64,000 bases of DNA from Nocardia asteroides. GTDB lineage: Bacteria; Actinomycetota; Actinomycetes; Mycobacteriales; Mycobacteriaceae. The notes under the pieces are model-generated. The model did not search any database, was not told the DNA's origin, and saw nothing but the letters and a program-made list of their open reading frames with translations. Position 1 is the stretch's first letter, and every line of letters begins with the position of its first letter. The DNA lies in NCBI RefSeq assembly GCF_900637185.1, contig NZ_LR134352.1, forward strand, positions 5,756,001-5,820,000. The letters are read 5' to 3'. Both the position numbers and the translations under genes were made by a program. Shown piece after piece: positions 56,115 through 64,000 of this stretch.

Positions 56115-57956
56115 ATGCCACCGCTCCGCTCACGCACCACCACCATCGGCCGCAACGCCGCGGGCGCCCGCTCGCTCTGGCGCGCCACCGGGATGACCGA
56201 CTCCGACTTCGGCAAGCCGATCATCGCGATCGCGAACTCCTACACGCAGTTCGTGCCCGGTCACGTGCACCTCAAGAACATGGGCGACATCGTCGCCGAG
56301 GCCGTGCGCGCCGCCGGTGGCGTGCCGCGCGAGTTCCACACCATCGCCGTCGACGACGGCATCGCCATGGGCCACGGCGGCATGCTGTACTCGCTGCCCT
56401 CGCGCGAGATCATCGCCGACTCGGTCGAATACATGGCCAACGCGCACACCGCCGACGCGCTGGTGTGTATCTCCAACTGCGACAAGATCACTCCCGGCAT
56501 GCTGAACGCCGCGATGCGGCTCAACATCCCGGCGGTGTTCGTCTCCGGCGGGCCGATGGAAGCCGGTAAGGCCGTGGTCGTCGACGGTGTCGCGCACGCG
56601 CCGCTGGACCTGGTGCACGCGATCTCGGCGAGCGCGAACCAGGCCGTGTCCGAGGAGGGCCTCGACGAGGTCGAGCGCTCGGCCTGCCCCACCTGTGGTT
56701 CGTGTTCGGGCATGTTCACCGCCAACTCGATGAACTGCCTCACCGAGGCGCTGGGCCTGGCGCTGCCGGGCAACGGCTCCACGCTGGCCACCCACTCCGC
56801 CCGCCGCGCGCTGTTCGAGCGGGCGGGCCGGGTGATCGTCGACATCGCCAACCGCTGGTACCGCGAGGACGACGCCTCGGTGCTGCCGCGGAACGTGGCC
56901 AATGTCAAGGCCTTCCGCAACGCGATGGCCCTGGACGTGGCCATGGGCGGGTCCACCAACACCGTGCTGCACACCCTCGCCGCCGCGCAGGAGGGCGAGA
57001 TCGACTTCGACCTGAGCACCATCGACGAGATCTCGCGCAAGGTGCCCTGCCTGTCGAAGGTCTCGCCGAACTCCGACTACCACATGGAGGACGTGCACCG
57101 GGCCGGCGGCATCCCCGCGATCCTGGGTGAGCTGCGCCGCGGCGGCCTGCTCGAGACCGACGTGACCACCGTGCACACCGCGAGCTTCGAGGAGTACCTC
57201 GACACCTGGGACATCCGCTCCGGCAAGGCCTCCGACGAGGCGTTCGAGCTGTTCCACGCCGCGCCCGGCGGCGTGCGCACCGTCGAGCCGTTCTCCACCA
57301 GCAACCGCTGGTCCTCGCTGGACACCGACGCCGCGGGCGGCTGCATCCGCGACGTCGAGCACGCCTACACCGTCGAGGGTGGGCTGTGCGTGCTGCGCGG
57401 CAACATCTCCCCGGACGGCGCGATCCTCAAGACCGCGGGCATCGACGAGGACCTGTTCACCTTCGAGGGCCCGGCCGTGGTGGTCGAGTCCCAGGAGGAG
57501 GCGGTCTCGATGATCCTGGGCAAGAAGATCCAGGCCGGCGACGTGATCGTGGTCCGCTACGAGGGCCCCTCCGGCGGCCCCGGCATGCAGGAGATGCTGC
57601 ACCCCACCGCGTTCCTGAAGGGCGCGGGCCTGGGCAAGGTGTGCGCGCTGATCACCGACGGCCGCTTCTCGGGTGGCACCTCGGGCCTGTCGATCGGCCA
57701 CATCTCCCCCGAGGCCGCCCAGGGCGGCGTGATCGGCCTGATCGAGAACGGCGACCGCGTCCGCATCGACGTGCACACCCGCGCGCTCGAGGTCCTGGTC
57801 TCCGACGAGGTCCTGGCCGAGCGCCGCGCCAAGATGGACGCCTCGGAGCGCCCGTGGCAGCCGGTGGACCGCGTCCGCCCGGTGACCACGGCGCTGCGCG
57901 CCTACGCCGCCCTGGCGACGTCGGCCGACAAGGGCGCCGTCCGCAAGGTGCCCTGA
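56115..57956 (+). CDS. ilvD: dihydroxy-acid dehydratase
   Basis: A 613-residue IlvD, converting dihydroxyisovalerate to ketoisovalerate and dihydroxymethylvalerate to the isoleucine precursor. Fe-S ligands are likely the cysteines in [12 protein letters not shown] (about residues 119-130) and [18 protein letters not shown] (about 195-212). [14 protein letters not shown] (about 37-50), [11 protein letters not shown], and [21 protein letters not shown] (about 515-535) are complete. The ATG at 56115 gives the normal start [15 protein letters not shown]. The 297 bases before it have no other gene. In mycobacteria ilvD is elsewhere, so its place here is a local difference. Confidence 0.98.
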   Translation: MPPLRSRTTTIGRNAAGARSLWRATGMTDSDFGKPIIAIANSYTQFVPGHVHLKNMGDIVAEAVRAAGGVPREFHTIAVDDGIAMGHGGMLYSLPSREIIADSVEYMANAHTADALVCISNCDKITPGMLNAAMRLNIPAVFVSGGPMEAGKAVVVDGVAHAPLDLVHAISASANQAVSEEGLDEVERSACPTCGSCSGMFTANSMNCLTEALGLALPGNGSTLATHSARRALFERAGRVIVDIANRWYREDDASVLPRNVANVKAFRNAMALDVAMGGSTNTVLHTLAAAQEGEIDFDLSTIDEISRKVPCLSKVSPNSDYHMEDVHRAGGIPAILGELRRGGLLETDVTTVHTASFEEYLDTWDIRSGKASDEAFELFHAAPGGVRTVEPFSTSNRWSSLDTDAAGGCIRDVEHAYTVEGGLCVLRGNISPDGAILKTAGIDEDLFTFEGPAVVVESQEEAVSMILGKKIQAGDVIVVRYEGPSGGPGMQEMLHPTAFLKGAGLGKVCALITDGRFSGGTSGLSIGHISPEAAQGGVIGLIENGDRVRIDVHTRALEVLVSDEVLAERRAKMDASERPWQPVDRVRPVTTALRAYAALATSADKGAVRKVP

Positions 57957-58161
57957 GCGCCCGGCTCGAAACTGAGGCGAGATACGAGTGCGCCGCCGGT
58001 CGTCGATGCGACCGGCGGCGTTCTCGTCGGTGGGCTCAGCCGATTCCCCGTGGGTTACCCGTGTTCTCGCGAGTTCGAGCGGCGGTTTCGCCGTCGGATG
58101 TCGGTGCGGCGGGGCGGACCTGATCCTCGGTGCGGACGCCACCGCCCTCGCGATGCCGTCT

Positions 58162-59778
58162 TCACACGAGCGCGGGTTGTGTTGTCGGCGTAGCGGACTC
58201 GTCGCCGGTGCGCGCGGGGATGAGGGCGGTGGCGATCAACCCGAGCAGGACGAAGCCCGCGGCCAGGTAGCCGCCCAGGGTGATGCCGTCGGTCATCGCC
58301 GTGCGGCCTGCCTCGGCGATCTCGCGCGTCTCCGGTCGGTCGGCGAAGCCTTCGATCGCCGCGCCCGCGCTGCTGGTGACGGCGTGCGCGTACTGCTGCG
58401 CCTGGGCCGGGGGCAGGCCCGCGGCGGTGAGGTCGTCGTCGACCTGCGCGCTCAGCGTGGTGAAGAACACGGTGGTGAGCACCGCGATGCCGAGCGCGGA
58501 ACCGAGCTGGCGGAAGGCGCTCTGGATGCCGGAGGCCTGGCCGTTGTCGTTCTCGGGGATCTCGGCCAGCACCACATTGGTGACCTGGGCCGTCGCGAAG
58601 CCGACGCCGATGCCGTACACGCACAGGATCAGCGAGATCGCCCACCAGGAACTGTCGGTGGCGGCGAAGAAGGCGAGCGCGGCCAGGCCGACGACCTCGA
58701 GCGCGAGGCCGAGCCGGACCATGTTCAGCGGTGACGCCTTGCCCGCCATGCCGAAGCTGGCGCCGCTGGCGAGGAAACTGCCGATGGCGATCGGCACCAG
58801 CGCCAGCCCGGCCTGCACGGCACTGTAGCCGAGGGTGAACTGCAGCCACAGCGGCAGGACCGCGACGATGCCGAACTCGCCGAGCCCGATGATCAGCGTG
58901 GCGATATTGCCGTTGCGGAACGAGGCCAACCGGAACAGGCTCAGATCCATCAGCGCCTTGTCGGCGTCGGGACCGCGGCGCAGCAGCACCTGGCGCACCA
59001 CGAAACCGGCCAGCGCGAGCACGCTCAGCACCAGCGCGATCAGCACCGGCGACGGCCCGGCGCCCCAGGTGAAACCGCCGATCCCCAGCGGATGCACGGT
59101 GCTGATCCAGCCGTAGGTGCGGCCTTCGACCAGGCCGAAGGCGAGCAGCCCGAGACCGAGCACCGACAGGATCGCGCCCAGCACGTCGAGTCGCCCCGCG
59201 ACCTTCGGGGAGGGCGCGATGCAGGCCAGCACGCCGATCACGATCAGCACCGCCAGCGGCACATTGATGCCGAACGCCCAGCGCCACGACACGTGTTCGG
59301 CCAGCCAGCCGCCGAGCAGCGGACCGAGCGCGGCGGCGGCGCCGATCGTCGAGCCCCACACCGCGAACGCCTGACCCCGGGCTTTACCGGTGAAGGTGGC
59401 ATTGAGCAGGGCCAGCGAGGTCGGCAGGATCATCGCGGCGCCCGCGCCCTGCAGGAACCGGGCGACGATCACCAGCCCGCCGCCGGGGGCGAGCCCGGCC
59501 AGGACGCTGGTCGCGCCGAACACGACCACACCGGCGACGAACACCCTGCGCGCCCCGACGATGTCGGCGATGCGCCCGACCACCAGCAGCAGCGCCGCGA
59601 ACACGATCGCGTAGGACTCCTGAATCCATTGCGCCTCGGTCGAACCCGTCGCCAGGTCTTCGATGATCGACGGGATGATCACGTTCACGATCGTGGTGTC
59701 GACCACGATCAGCGCGACGCCGAGGGCGATGGCGATCAAGCCGAGCCATCGGCGGATGGACGACGACTCTTGACTCAT
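58162..59778 (-). CDS. MFS transporter of the DHA2/EmrB type
   Basis: A 538-residue permease with about 14 hydrophobic segments. LLLVVGRIADIVGARRVFVAG (about residues 52-72) is MFS motif A, and the GSTIGAAAALGPLLGGWLAE segment (about 149-168) is the antiporter motif C of drug/H+ antiporters. Such proteins export drugs, dyes or peptides across the membrane. The ATG at 59778 is preceded by GGAGATG. It is divergent from a MarR-family gene with an operator between, so the pair is a regulated efflux module. Confidence 0.92.
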   Translation of the reverse strand: MSQESSSIRRWLGLIAIALGVALIVVDTTIVNVIIPSIIEDLATGSTEAQWIQESYAIVFAALLLVVGRIADIVGARRVFVAGVVVFGATSVLAGLAPGGGLVIVARFLQGAGAAMILPTSLALLNATFTGKARGQAFAVWGSTIGAAAALGPLLGGWLAEHVSWRWAFGINVPLAVLIVIGVLACIAPSPKVAGRLDVLGAILSVLGLGLLAFGLVEGRTYGWISTVHPLGIGGFTWGAGPSPVLIALVLSVLALAGFVVRQVLLRRGPDADKALMDLSLFRLASFRNGNIATLIIGLGEFGIVAVLPLWLQFTLGYSAVQAGLALVPIAIGSFLASGASFGMAGKASPLNMVRLGLALEVVGLAALAFFAATDSSWWAISLILCVYGIGVGFATAQVTNVVLAEIPENDNGQASGIQSAFRQLGSALGIAVLTTVFFTTLSAQVDDDLTAAGLPPAQAQQYAHAVTSSAGAAIEGFADRPETREIAEAGRTAMTDGITLGGYLAAGFVLLGLIATALIPARTGDESATPTTQPALV

Positions 59779-59787
59779 CGCATCTCC

Positions 59788-59814
59788 TATTTCCATGGTG
59801 GAATATTTCCATGG
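59788..59814. promoter_or_regulatory. direct-repeat operator between MFS and MarR genes
   Basis: TATTTCCATGG occurs twice, at 59788-59798 and 59804-59814, 16 bases apart; the first copy extends into TTCCA-TGG-TGGAA, a short inverted repeat. It lies 10 bases from the MFS start and about 50 from the MarR start. Confidence 0.65.
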
Positions 59815-59863
59815 TCAAAGTAGATTGCGGGCAATAGGATGTCAACCGATGCGAAAGGAACCC

Positions 59864-60361
59864 ATGACTCCCTCGGACGCCGGTGCGCGGTATCAACGGA
59901 TCCACGAGGGCCTGCGCGCCTACGGCGCGAACTACCGCGAATTCACCCATCGATTCGCGGCATGGCTCGGGTTGCACTCCACCGACGCCGAGGCGCTGAT
60001 CGAGATCCTCACCGCGGAGGAACGCGGCGGAACCCTCTCACCCGCGCGGCTGAGCGAGCGCATCTCGTTGTCCAACAGCGCGACCACCGCACTGCTGAAC
60101 CGGCTCGAGAAGGCCGGTCACATCGTCCGCAGCCGCGAGCACGACGACCGGCGCATCGTCACCCTGCGCAGCACTCCCCGCATCCACGACCTGGCCGACG
60201 ACTTCTTCGGGCCACTCGGGGTGAAGGTGGAGGAGACGGTGATGGGGAGATACTCCCCCGCCGAGCTGCGGCGGTTCGAGGAATTCCTGGCCGATGTGCG
60301 GATCACCATGACCGCCCACCTGGCCGAACCCGCACCGCCGCAGCCCTCCGGCCTCAGTTGA
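59864..60361 (+). CDS. MarR-family regulator
   Basis: A 165-residue MarR protein. The winged helix includes LSPARLSERISLSNSATTALLNRLEKAGHIVRSREHDDRRIVTLRST (about residues 52-98), with the D-x-R wing. Such proteins repress divergent efflux genes and release on binding a ligand. I chose ATG at 59864 with AAAGGAA before it; an ATG five codons earlier is possible. Its stop overlaps the convergent DoxX gene by 8 bases. Confidence 0.9.
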   Translation: MTPSDAGARYQRIHEGLRAYGANYREFTHRFAAWLGLHSTDAEALIEILTAEERGGTLSPARLSERISLSNSATTALLNRLEKAGHIVRSREHDDRRIVTLRSTPRIHDLADDFFGPLGVKVEETVMGRYSPAELRRFEEFLADVRITMTAHLAEPAPPQPSGLS

Positions 60362-61205
60362 ACGGGCCGATGCCCGTCAGTGGGTTGCCACCGTGCAGGA
60401 AGAGGTAGCTGGCGATCGCGGCGGCGATGGCGAGCAGGACGACGGTGAAGGAGCCGTAGGCCGGGCGGGTGGCCCAGCCGCGGGCGCGGTCGAAGGACCA
60501 GCGGCCGGGGCCGGTGAGGATGATCGCCAGGGACGCGCCGGCCAGGATCGTGTCGAGTTCGACACCGGTCGGAGTGCCCGCGTTGTACTGGAAACCGGCG
60601 ATCATGCCCTGCTTCCACATCCACGCGGTAAGGATCGTGGCGAGCACGGCGCCCGCGGCGAGCGGGGTGGCCAGGCCGAGGACGAGCAGGATGCCGCCGC
60701 CGAGTTCACCGGCGATGACCAGCGCGGTCGACAGCGACGGGTAGTCCCAGCCGCCGGTCTCCATCATCTGCTTGGTGCCGTCCAGGCCGGGGCCGTGGAA
60801 CCAGCCGGTCAGCTTCTGCAGGCCGTGGTAGATGAAGGTGTAGCCGACCACCAGGCGCAGCACGAACAGGCCGAGGTCGAGGGTGCCGCGGCGCGGCTCC
60901 CGGTTGCGGCGCTGCAGCCGGACCGTGCCCGCCGACGCGGCGGCCGCGGGCGGGATGGACGCGTAGCCGTAGCCGTCGTCGCCACCGCCCGCCGCCTGCG
61001 CGGCGCCCGCGGTGGGGACCTCGTCGCCGGGGTCGAGCCCGAGGTCCTCGTCGGTGCGCGGAATGTCCTTGTGCAGATCCGGTTTCGGCATCTGCGTGGT
61101 CGGCGAATCGTACGGGCTGGTCACCGGGCGACCCGCCGACGACGCAGCCGGTCCGGTCGAGGCCGGCCCATCGGCGTTCGGAATGTCATTCGACTTGTCG
61201 GTCAC
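60354..61205 (-). CDS. DoxX-family membrane protein
   Basis: A 283-residue protein with an unusually long disordered N-terminus (about 115 residues rich in Pro, Asp, Thr, Ala) and a four-helix DoxX domain: LGLFVLRLVVGYTFIYHGLQKLTGWF (about residues 118-143), then LSTALVIAGELGGGILLVLGLATPLAAGAV, AWMWKQGM and AYGSFTVVLLAIAAAIASYLF. In M. tuberculosis the DoxX at this place (Rv3005c) forms a membrane oxidoreductase complex with SodA and SseA for thiol/oxidative stress. Start is ATG at 61205. It is divergent from the lppZ-like gene. Confidence 0.9.
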   Translation of the reverse strand: MTDKSNDIPNADGPASTGPAASSAGRPVTSPYDSPTTQMPKPDLHKDIPRTDEDLGLDPGDEVPTAGAAQAAGGGDDGYGYASIPPAAAASAGTVRLQRRNREPRRGTLDLGLFVLRLVVGYTFIYHGLQKLTGWFHGPGLDGTKQMMETGGWDYPSLSTALVIAGELGGGILLVLGLATPLAAGAVLATILTAWMWKQGMIAGFQYNAGTPTGVELDTILAGASLAIILTGPGRWSFDRARGWATRPAYGSFTVVLLAIAAAIASYLFLHGGNPLTGIGPFN

Positions 61206-61295
61206 CGCCTCACCCTATGACGTGCCGACTCGGTGCGCCGGTCTTCCCCGGAACAGGCGTGTCCGCCCCATCCGGCTGCCGGTAACGTCTGTGCC

Positions 61296-62420
61296 ATGAG
61301 TTCGGTATTCGCGGGCCGCGTGGCACTCGGGGTGGCACTGGGCACCGTCCTGCTCGCCGGATGCGCCCGTTTCGACGAGTCGGCATCGAGCCCGTTCACC
61401 ACCGAGCCCTCGCTGGGCGGGTCCAACGCCGAGCCCAGGAAACCGCAGGAGCCGCCGTCCCAGGCGCCGCGGCCGACCGGCCCGTGCATCGACCCCGACC
61501 CGAACGTCATCGCCACCTGCCTGGATTCGGCCGCCGGGCTGATCCCGATCGGCGACGGCGCGCTGGTGGCCGAGCGGCGCACCGGCCGCATCCTGCAGGT
61601 CACTCCGGTCGACGCGAGTACCCCGCAGGAGCCACCGGTGGAGGTCGCGAGCGTGCCGGTCGACGGTTCCGGCGACGGCGGCATCTCCGACATCGTGCTC
61701 TCCCCCACCTTCGGCGAGGACGGGCTGATGTACGCCTACATCACCACCGGCAGCGACAACCGGGTGGTGCGGCTGTCCCGCAACGGCGGCGCGCCCAAGG
61801 AGATCCTCACCGGAATCCCGAAGGGCGGCACCGGCAATCGCGGCGCCATCGAATGGGCGACGCCGACCCGGCTGATGGTGCTCACCGGCGACGCCGGAAA
61901 CCCGGGCGCCGCGGCCGATCCCGGCTCGCTCGGCGGCAAGCTGTTGCGCCTGGAGAACCCGTCATCGGGGACGAACACCCCGCAGGTGGTGGCCTCGGGC
62001 CTGGGCACCGCGGGCGATCTGTGCCGCGACGGCAAGAACGGCATGTGGGTCACCGACCGCACCGCCGCCGAGGACCGGCTCCAGCACCTGAGCACCGAGA
62101 ACGCCCTCACCGTCGCCTGGACCTGGCCCGACCGGCCCGGCGTCGGCGGCTGCACGGCCACCGGCGACGGTGTCGCCGTGGCCCTGTCGGAGGGCAAGGC
62201 GCTGGCCGCGGTCGCCGCCGACGCCAACACCTGGGCCGTCACCACCGCGCCCACCCTGATCGCCCAGGACAAGTACGGCAAGCTGCTCGGCGCCGCGGCG
62301 GGCTCCGACGGCAGCGTCTGGGTGACCACCGTCAACAAGACCGACGGCACCCCGGGCGAATTCGACGACCGCGTGGTCCGCATCCCGCCCCCGCAGGGCG
62401 GAGCGGGCGGCCCCGACTAG
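61296..62420 (+). CDS. lppZ: LppZ-like lipoprotein, sugar dehydrogenase beta-propeller
   Basis: A 374-residue lipoprotein. The signal peptide ends in the lipobox LLAGC (Cys near residue 24). After a Pro-rich linker comes a beta-propeller of the PQQ-dependent glucose/sorbosone dehydrogenase family: DGGISDIVLSPTFGEDGLMYAYITTGSDNRVVRL (about residues 128-161), LMVLTGDAGNPG, GGKLLRLENP, and repeated blades to the end. Cofactor binding is not certain. It corresponds to mycobacterial lppZ by order. Start: ATG at 61296. Confidence 0.9.
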   Translation: MSSVFAGRVALGVALGTVLLAGCARFDESASSPFTTEPSLGGSNAEPRKPQEPPSQAPRPTGPCIDPDPNVIATCLDSAAGLIPIGDGALVAERRTGRILQVTPVDASTPQEPPVEVASVPVDGSGDGGISDIVLSPTFGEDGLMYAYITTGSDNRVVRLSRNGGAPKEILTGIPKGGTGNRGAIEWATPTRLMVLTGDAGNPGAAADPGSLGGKLLRLENPSSGTNTPQVVASGLGTAGDLCRDGKNGMWVTDRTAAEDRLQHLSTENALTVAWTWPDRPGVGGCTATGDGVAVALSEGKALAAVAADANTWAVTTAPTLIAQDKYGKLLGAAAGSDGSVWVTTVNKTDGTPGEFDDRVVRIPPPQGGAGGPD

Positions 62421-62426
62421 GCCGAC

Positions 62427-62464
62427 GGCAACGGCCCCACCGGATTCCGGTTGGGGCCGTTGCC
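62427..62464. terminator. hairpin between lppZ and gatB
   Basis: GGCAACGGCCCCACCGG with a matching right arm CCGGTTGGGGCCGTTGCC (one bulged base), loop ATT. It lies between convergent genes. Confidence 0.82.
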
Positions 62465-62474
62465 GTATCAGTGC

Positions 62475-63980
62475 TTACGCGCAGGCGGCGAGAACGAGCT
62501 CGCGGACCTTGGCGGCGTCGGCCTGGCCACGGGTGGCCTTCATGACGTCGCCGACGATCTTGCCCGCGGCCTGCACCTTGCCGGAGCGGATCTTCTCGGC
62601 GATGTCGGGGTTGGCGGCGAGCGCCTTGTCCACCTCGGCCTGCAGGGCGGAGTCGTCGCTGACCATGCCCAGGCCCTTGGCCTCGACGATCGCGGCGGGC
62701 TCGCCCTCACCGGCGAGGACGAAGTCGACGACCTGCTTGGCCACCTTGTTGTTCACCGTCTTGGCCTCGACCAGCGCGATCACCGCGGCCACCTGGGCGG
62801 GGGTGATCGGCAGGTCGGCGAGGGCGACCTCGCGCTCCTTGGCCTTCTCGGTCAGGTAGGCGACCCACCACGAGCGGGCCTCGTTGGCGGGGGCGCCCGC
62901 GTCGACGGTGGCGATGATCAGGTCCAGCGCGCCCGCGTTGACCAGGTCGCGCATGACCTCGTCGGACAGCCCCCAGTCGGCCTGGATGCGGGCCCGCACC
63001 AGCCACGGGTACTCGGGGATGGTGGCGCGCAGTTCCTCGATCCGCTCGGCCGCCGGGGCGACGGGCTCGAGGTCGGGCTCCGGGAAGTAGCGGTAGTCCT
63101 CGGCGGTCTCCTTGCGGCGACCGGCGGAGGTGGACCCGTCGGCTTCGTTGAAGTGCCGGGTCTCCTGGACGATCTCGCCGCCCTCGGTGAGCACGGCGGC
63201 CTGGCGGCGCATCTCGTAGCGCACCGCGACCTCGACGCTCTTGAGCGAGTTCACGTTCTTGGTCTCGGTGCGGGTACCGAATTCCTTCGCGCCCACCGGC
63301 ATCAGCGAAACGTTGGCGTCGCAGCGCAGCGAGCCCTGCTCCATCTTCACGTCGGAGACGTTGAGCGAGCGCAGCACCTCGCGCAGCGCGGTGACATAGG
63401 CGCGGGCCACCTCGGGCGCGCGCGCACCGGCGCCGGTGATCGGCTTGGTGACGATCTCGATCAGCGGCACGCCGGCGCGGTTGAAGTCGAGCAGCGAGTG
63501 GCTGGCGCCGTGGATCCGGCCGGTCGCGCCACCCACGTGCAGCGACTTGCCCGTGTCTTCCTCCATGTGGGCGCGCTCGATGTCGACCCGGAAGGTGGAG
63601 CCGTCGTCGAGGACCACGTCGAGGTAGCCCTCGGTGGCGATCGGCTCGTCGTACTGGCTGATCTGGTAGTTCTTCGGCTGGTCCGGGTAGAAGTAGTTCT
63701 TGCGCGCGAACCGGCCCCACGGGGTGATCGAACAGTTCAGCGCGAGGCCGATCCGGATGGCCGACTCGACGGCCTGCTCGTTGACCACCGGCAGCGAGCC
63801 GGGCAGGCCGAGGCACACCGGGCACACCTGGGTGTTGGGTTCGGCGCCGAACTCGGTGGGGCAACCGCAGAACATCTTGGTCGCCGTGGACAACTCGACG
63901 TGGACCTCCATGCCGAGCACCGGCTCGTACCGGGAGATGACATCGGCGTAGTCCATCAACTCGACCGTGGGTGCGCTCAT
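62475..63980 (-). CDS. gatB: Asp-tRNA(Asn)/Glu-tRNA(Gln) amidotransferase subunit B
   Basis: A 501-residue GatB. It phosphorylates and amidates Glu on mischarged tRNA-Gln (and Asp on tRNA-Asn) together with GatA and Gat[18 protein letters not shown] (about residues 24-40) and [15 protein letters not shown] (about 54-68) carry the Zn-binding cysteines; [22 protein letters not shown] (about 296-307) and the C-terminal YqeY-like tail are complete. The start overlaps the stop of an upstream gene by 3 bases in ATGA. It pairs functionally with gltX, tRNA-Glu and tRNA-Gln in this window. Confidence 0.98.
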   Translation of the reverse strand: MSAPTVELMDYADVISRYEPVLGMEVHVELSTATKMFCGCPTEFGAEPNTQVCPVCLGLPGSLPVVNEQAVESAIRIGLALNCSITPWGRFARKNYFYPDQPKNYQISQYDEPIATEGYLDVVLDDGSTFRVDIERAHMEEDTGKSLHVGGATGRIHGASHSLLDFNRAGVPLIEIVTKPITGAGARAPEVARAYVTALREVLRSLNVSDVKMEQGSLRCDANVSLMPVGAKEFGTRTETKNVNSLKSVEVAVRYEMRRQAAVLTEGGEIVQETRHFNEADGSTSAGRRKETAEDYRYFPEPDLEPVAPAAERIEELRATIPEYPWLVRARIQADWGLSDEVMRDLVNAGALDLIIATVDAGAPANEARSWWVAYLTEKAKEREVALADLPITPAQVAAVIALVEAKTVNNKVAKQVVDFVLAGEGEPAAIVEAKGLGMVSDDSALQAEVDKALAANPDIAEKIRSGKVQAAGKIVGDVMKATRGQADAAKVRELVLAACA

Positions 63981-64000
63981 GCCTGCGCCTCGCTGACGCT
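63977..64000 (-). CDS. C-terminal end of a gene upstream of gatB
   Basis: The last 7 codons (SVSEAQA) and stop of a frame that overlaps the gatB ATG in ATGA. By mycobacterial order it would be pfkA or gatA; the fragment is too short to tell. Confidence 0.45.
   Translation of the reverse strand, partial: SVSEAQA

Overview
The window comes from a high-G+C actinomycete of the order Mycobacteriales (Corynebacteriales), most likely Nocardia or a close relative. The evidence is the overall G+C-rich codon use, an HU protein with a long Lys/Ala tail (HupB type), a MutT1 protein with Nudix plus histidine-phosphatase domains, a coenzyme F420 gene (cofC), and a gene order that follows the Mycobacterium tuberculosis stretch ung-thiL-DUF3515-ddl-gpsA-cofC-ppk-mutT1-hupB-leuD-leuC-IclR-gltX-FAH-MFS-leuB-serA and then ilvC-ilvN-ilvB-cfp6-DoxX-lppZ-gatB. 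That order is recalled knowledge, not a search result.

Layout. 1-20.8 kb: conserved housekeeping block (DNA repair, thiamine, cell wall, lipid, F420, polyphosphate, nucleoid protein, leucine and serine synthesis, tRNA-Glu, tRNA-Gln and GluRS). 20.9-51.1 kb: an accessory segment lying where mycobacteria have serA close to ilvC. It holds small membrane and secreted proteins, two cold-shock proteins, an NgoMIV-like restriction-modification set with Vsr (26.5-29.3 kb), a three-gene operon of a degenerate HNH-like protein, a ParB-like protein and a SNF2-type helicase with a divergent HTH gene (29.3-34.3 kb), a STAND/NB-ARC-TPR regulator, a MoxR/vWA pair, and a SLATT / LSDAT / TPR-S gene set (47.1-49.7 kb) of the kind predicted to act in nucleotide-centred conflict systems. 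51.2-64 kb: branched-chain amino acid genes (ilvBNC, ilvD), an MFS/MarR pair, and the return of conserved order to gatB.

How the genes work together. leuCD, leuB, ilvBNC and ilvD cover most of valine/isoleucine/leucine synthesis. Three copies of one palindromic pattern, TCYCA-N5-TGRGA, lie in front of leuCD/iclR, the MFS gene at 16.7 kb, and ilvBNC/PH-domain gene. I infer they are operators of the IclR-family protein at 13.1 kb. ilvBNC also has a leader peptide rich in Leu/Val codons followed by an intrinsic terminator, so it is probably attenuated too. gltX, tRNA-Glu, tRNA-Gln and gatB fit indirect Gln-tRNA synthesis by transamidation. The strongest candidates for undescribed biology are the SLATT/LSDAT/TPR-S set, the HNH-like/ParB/SNF2 operon, and a perfect 24-bp-arm palindrome inside the HTH gene.
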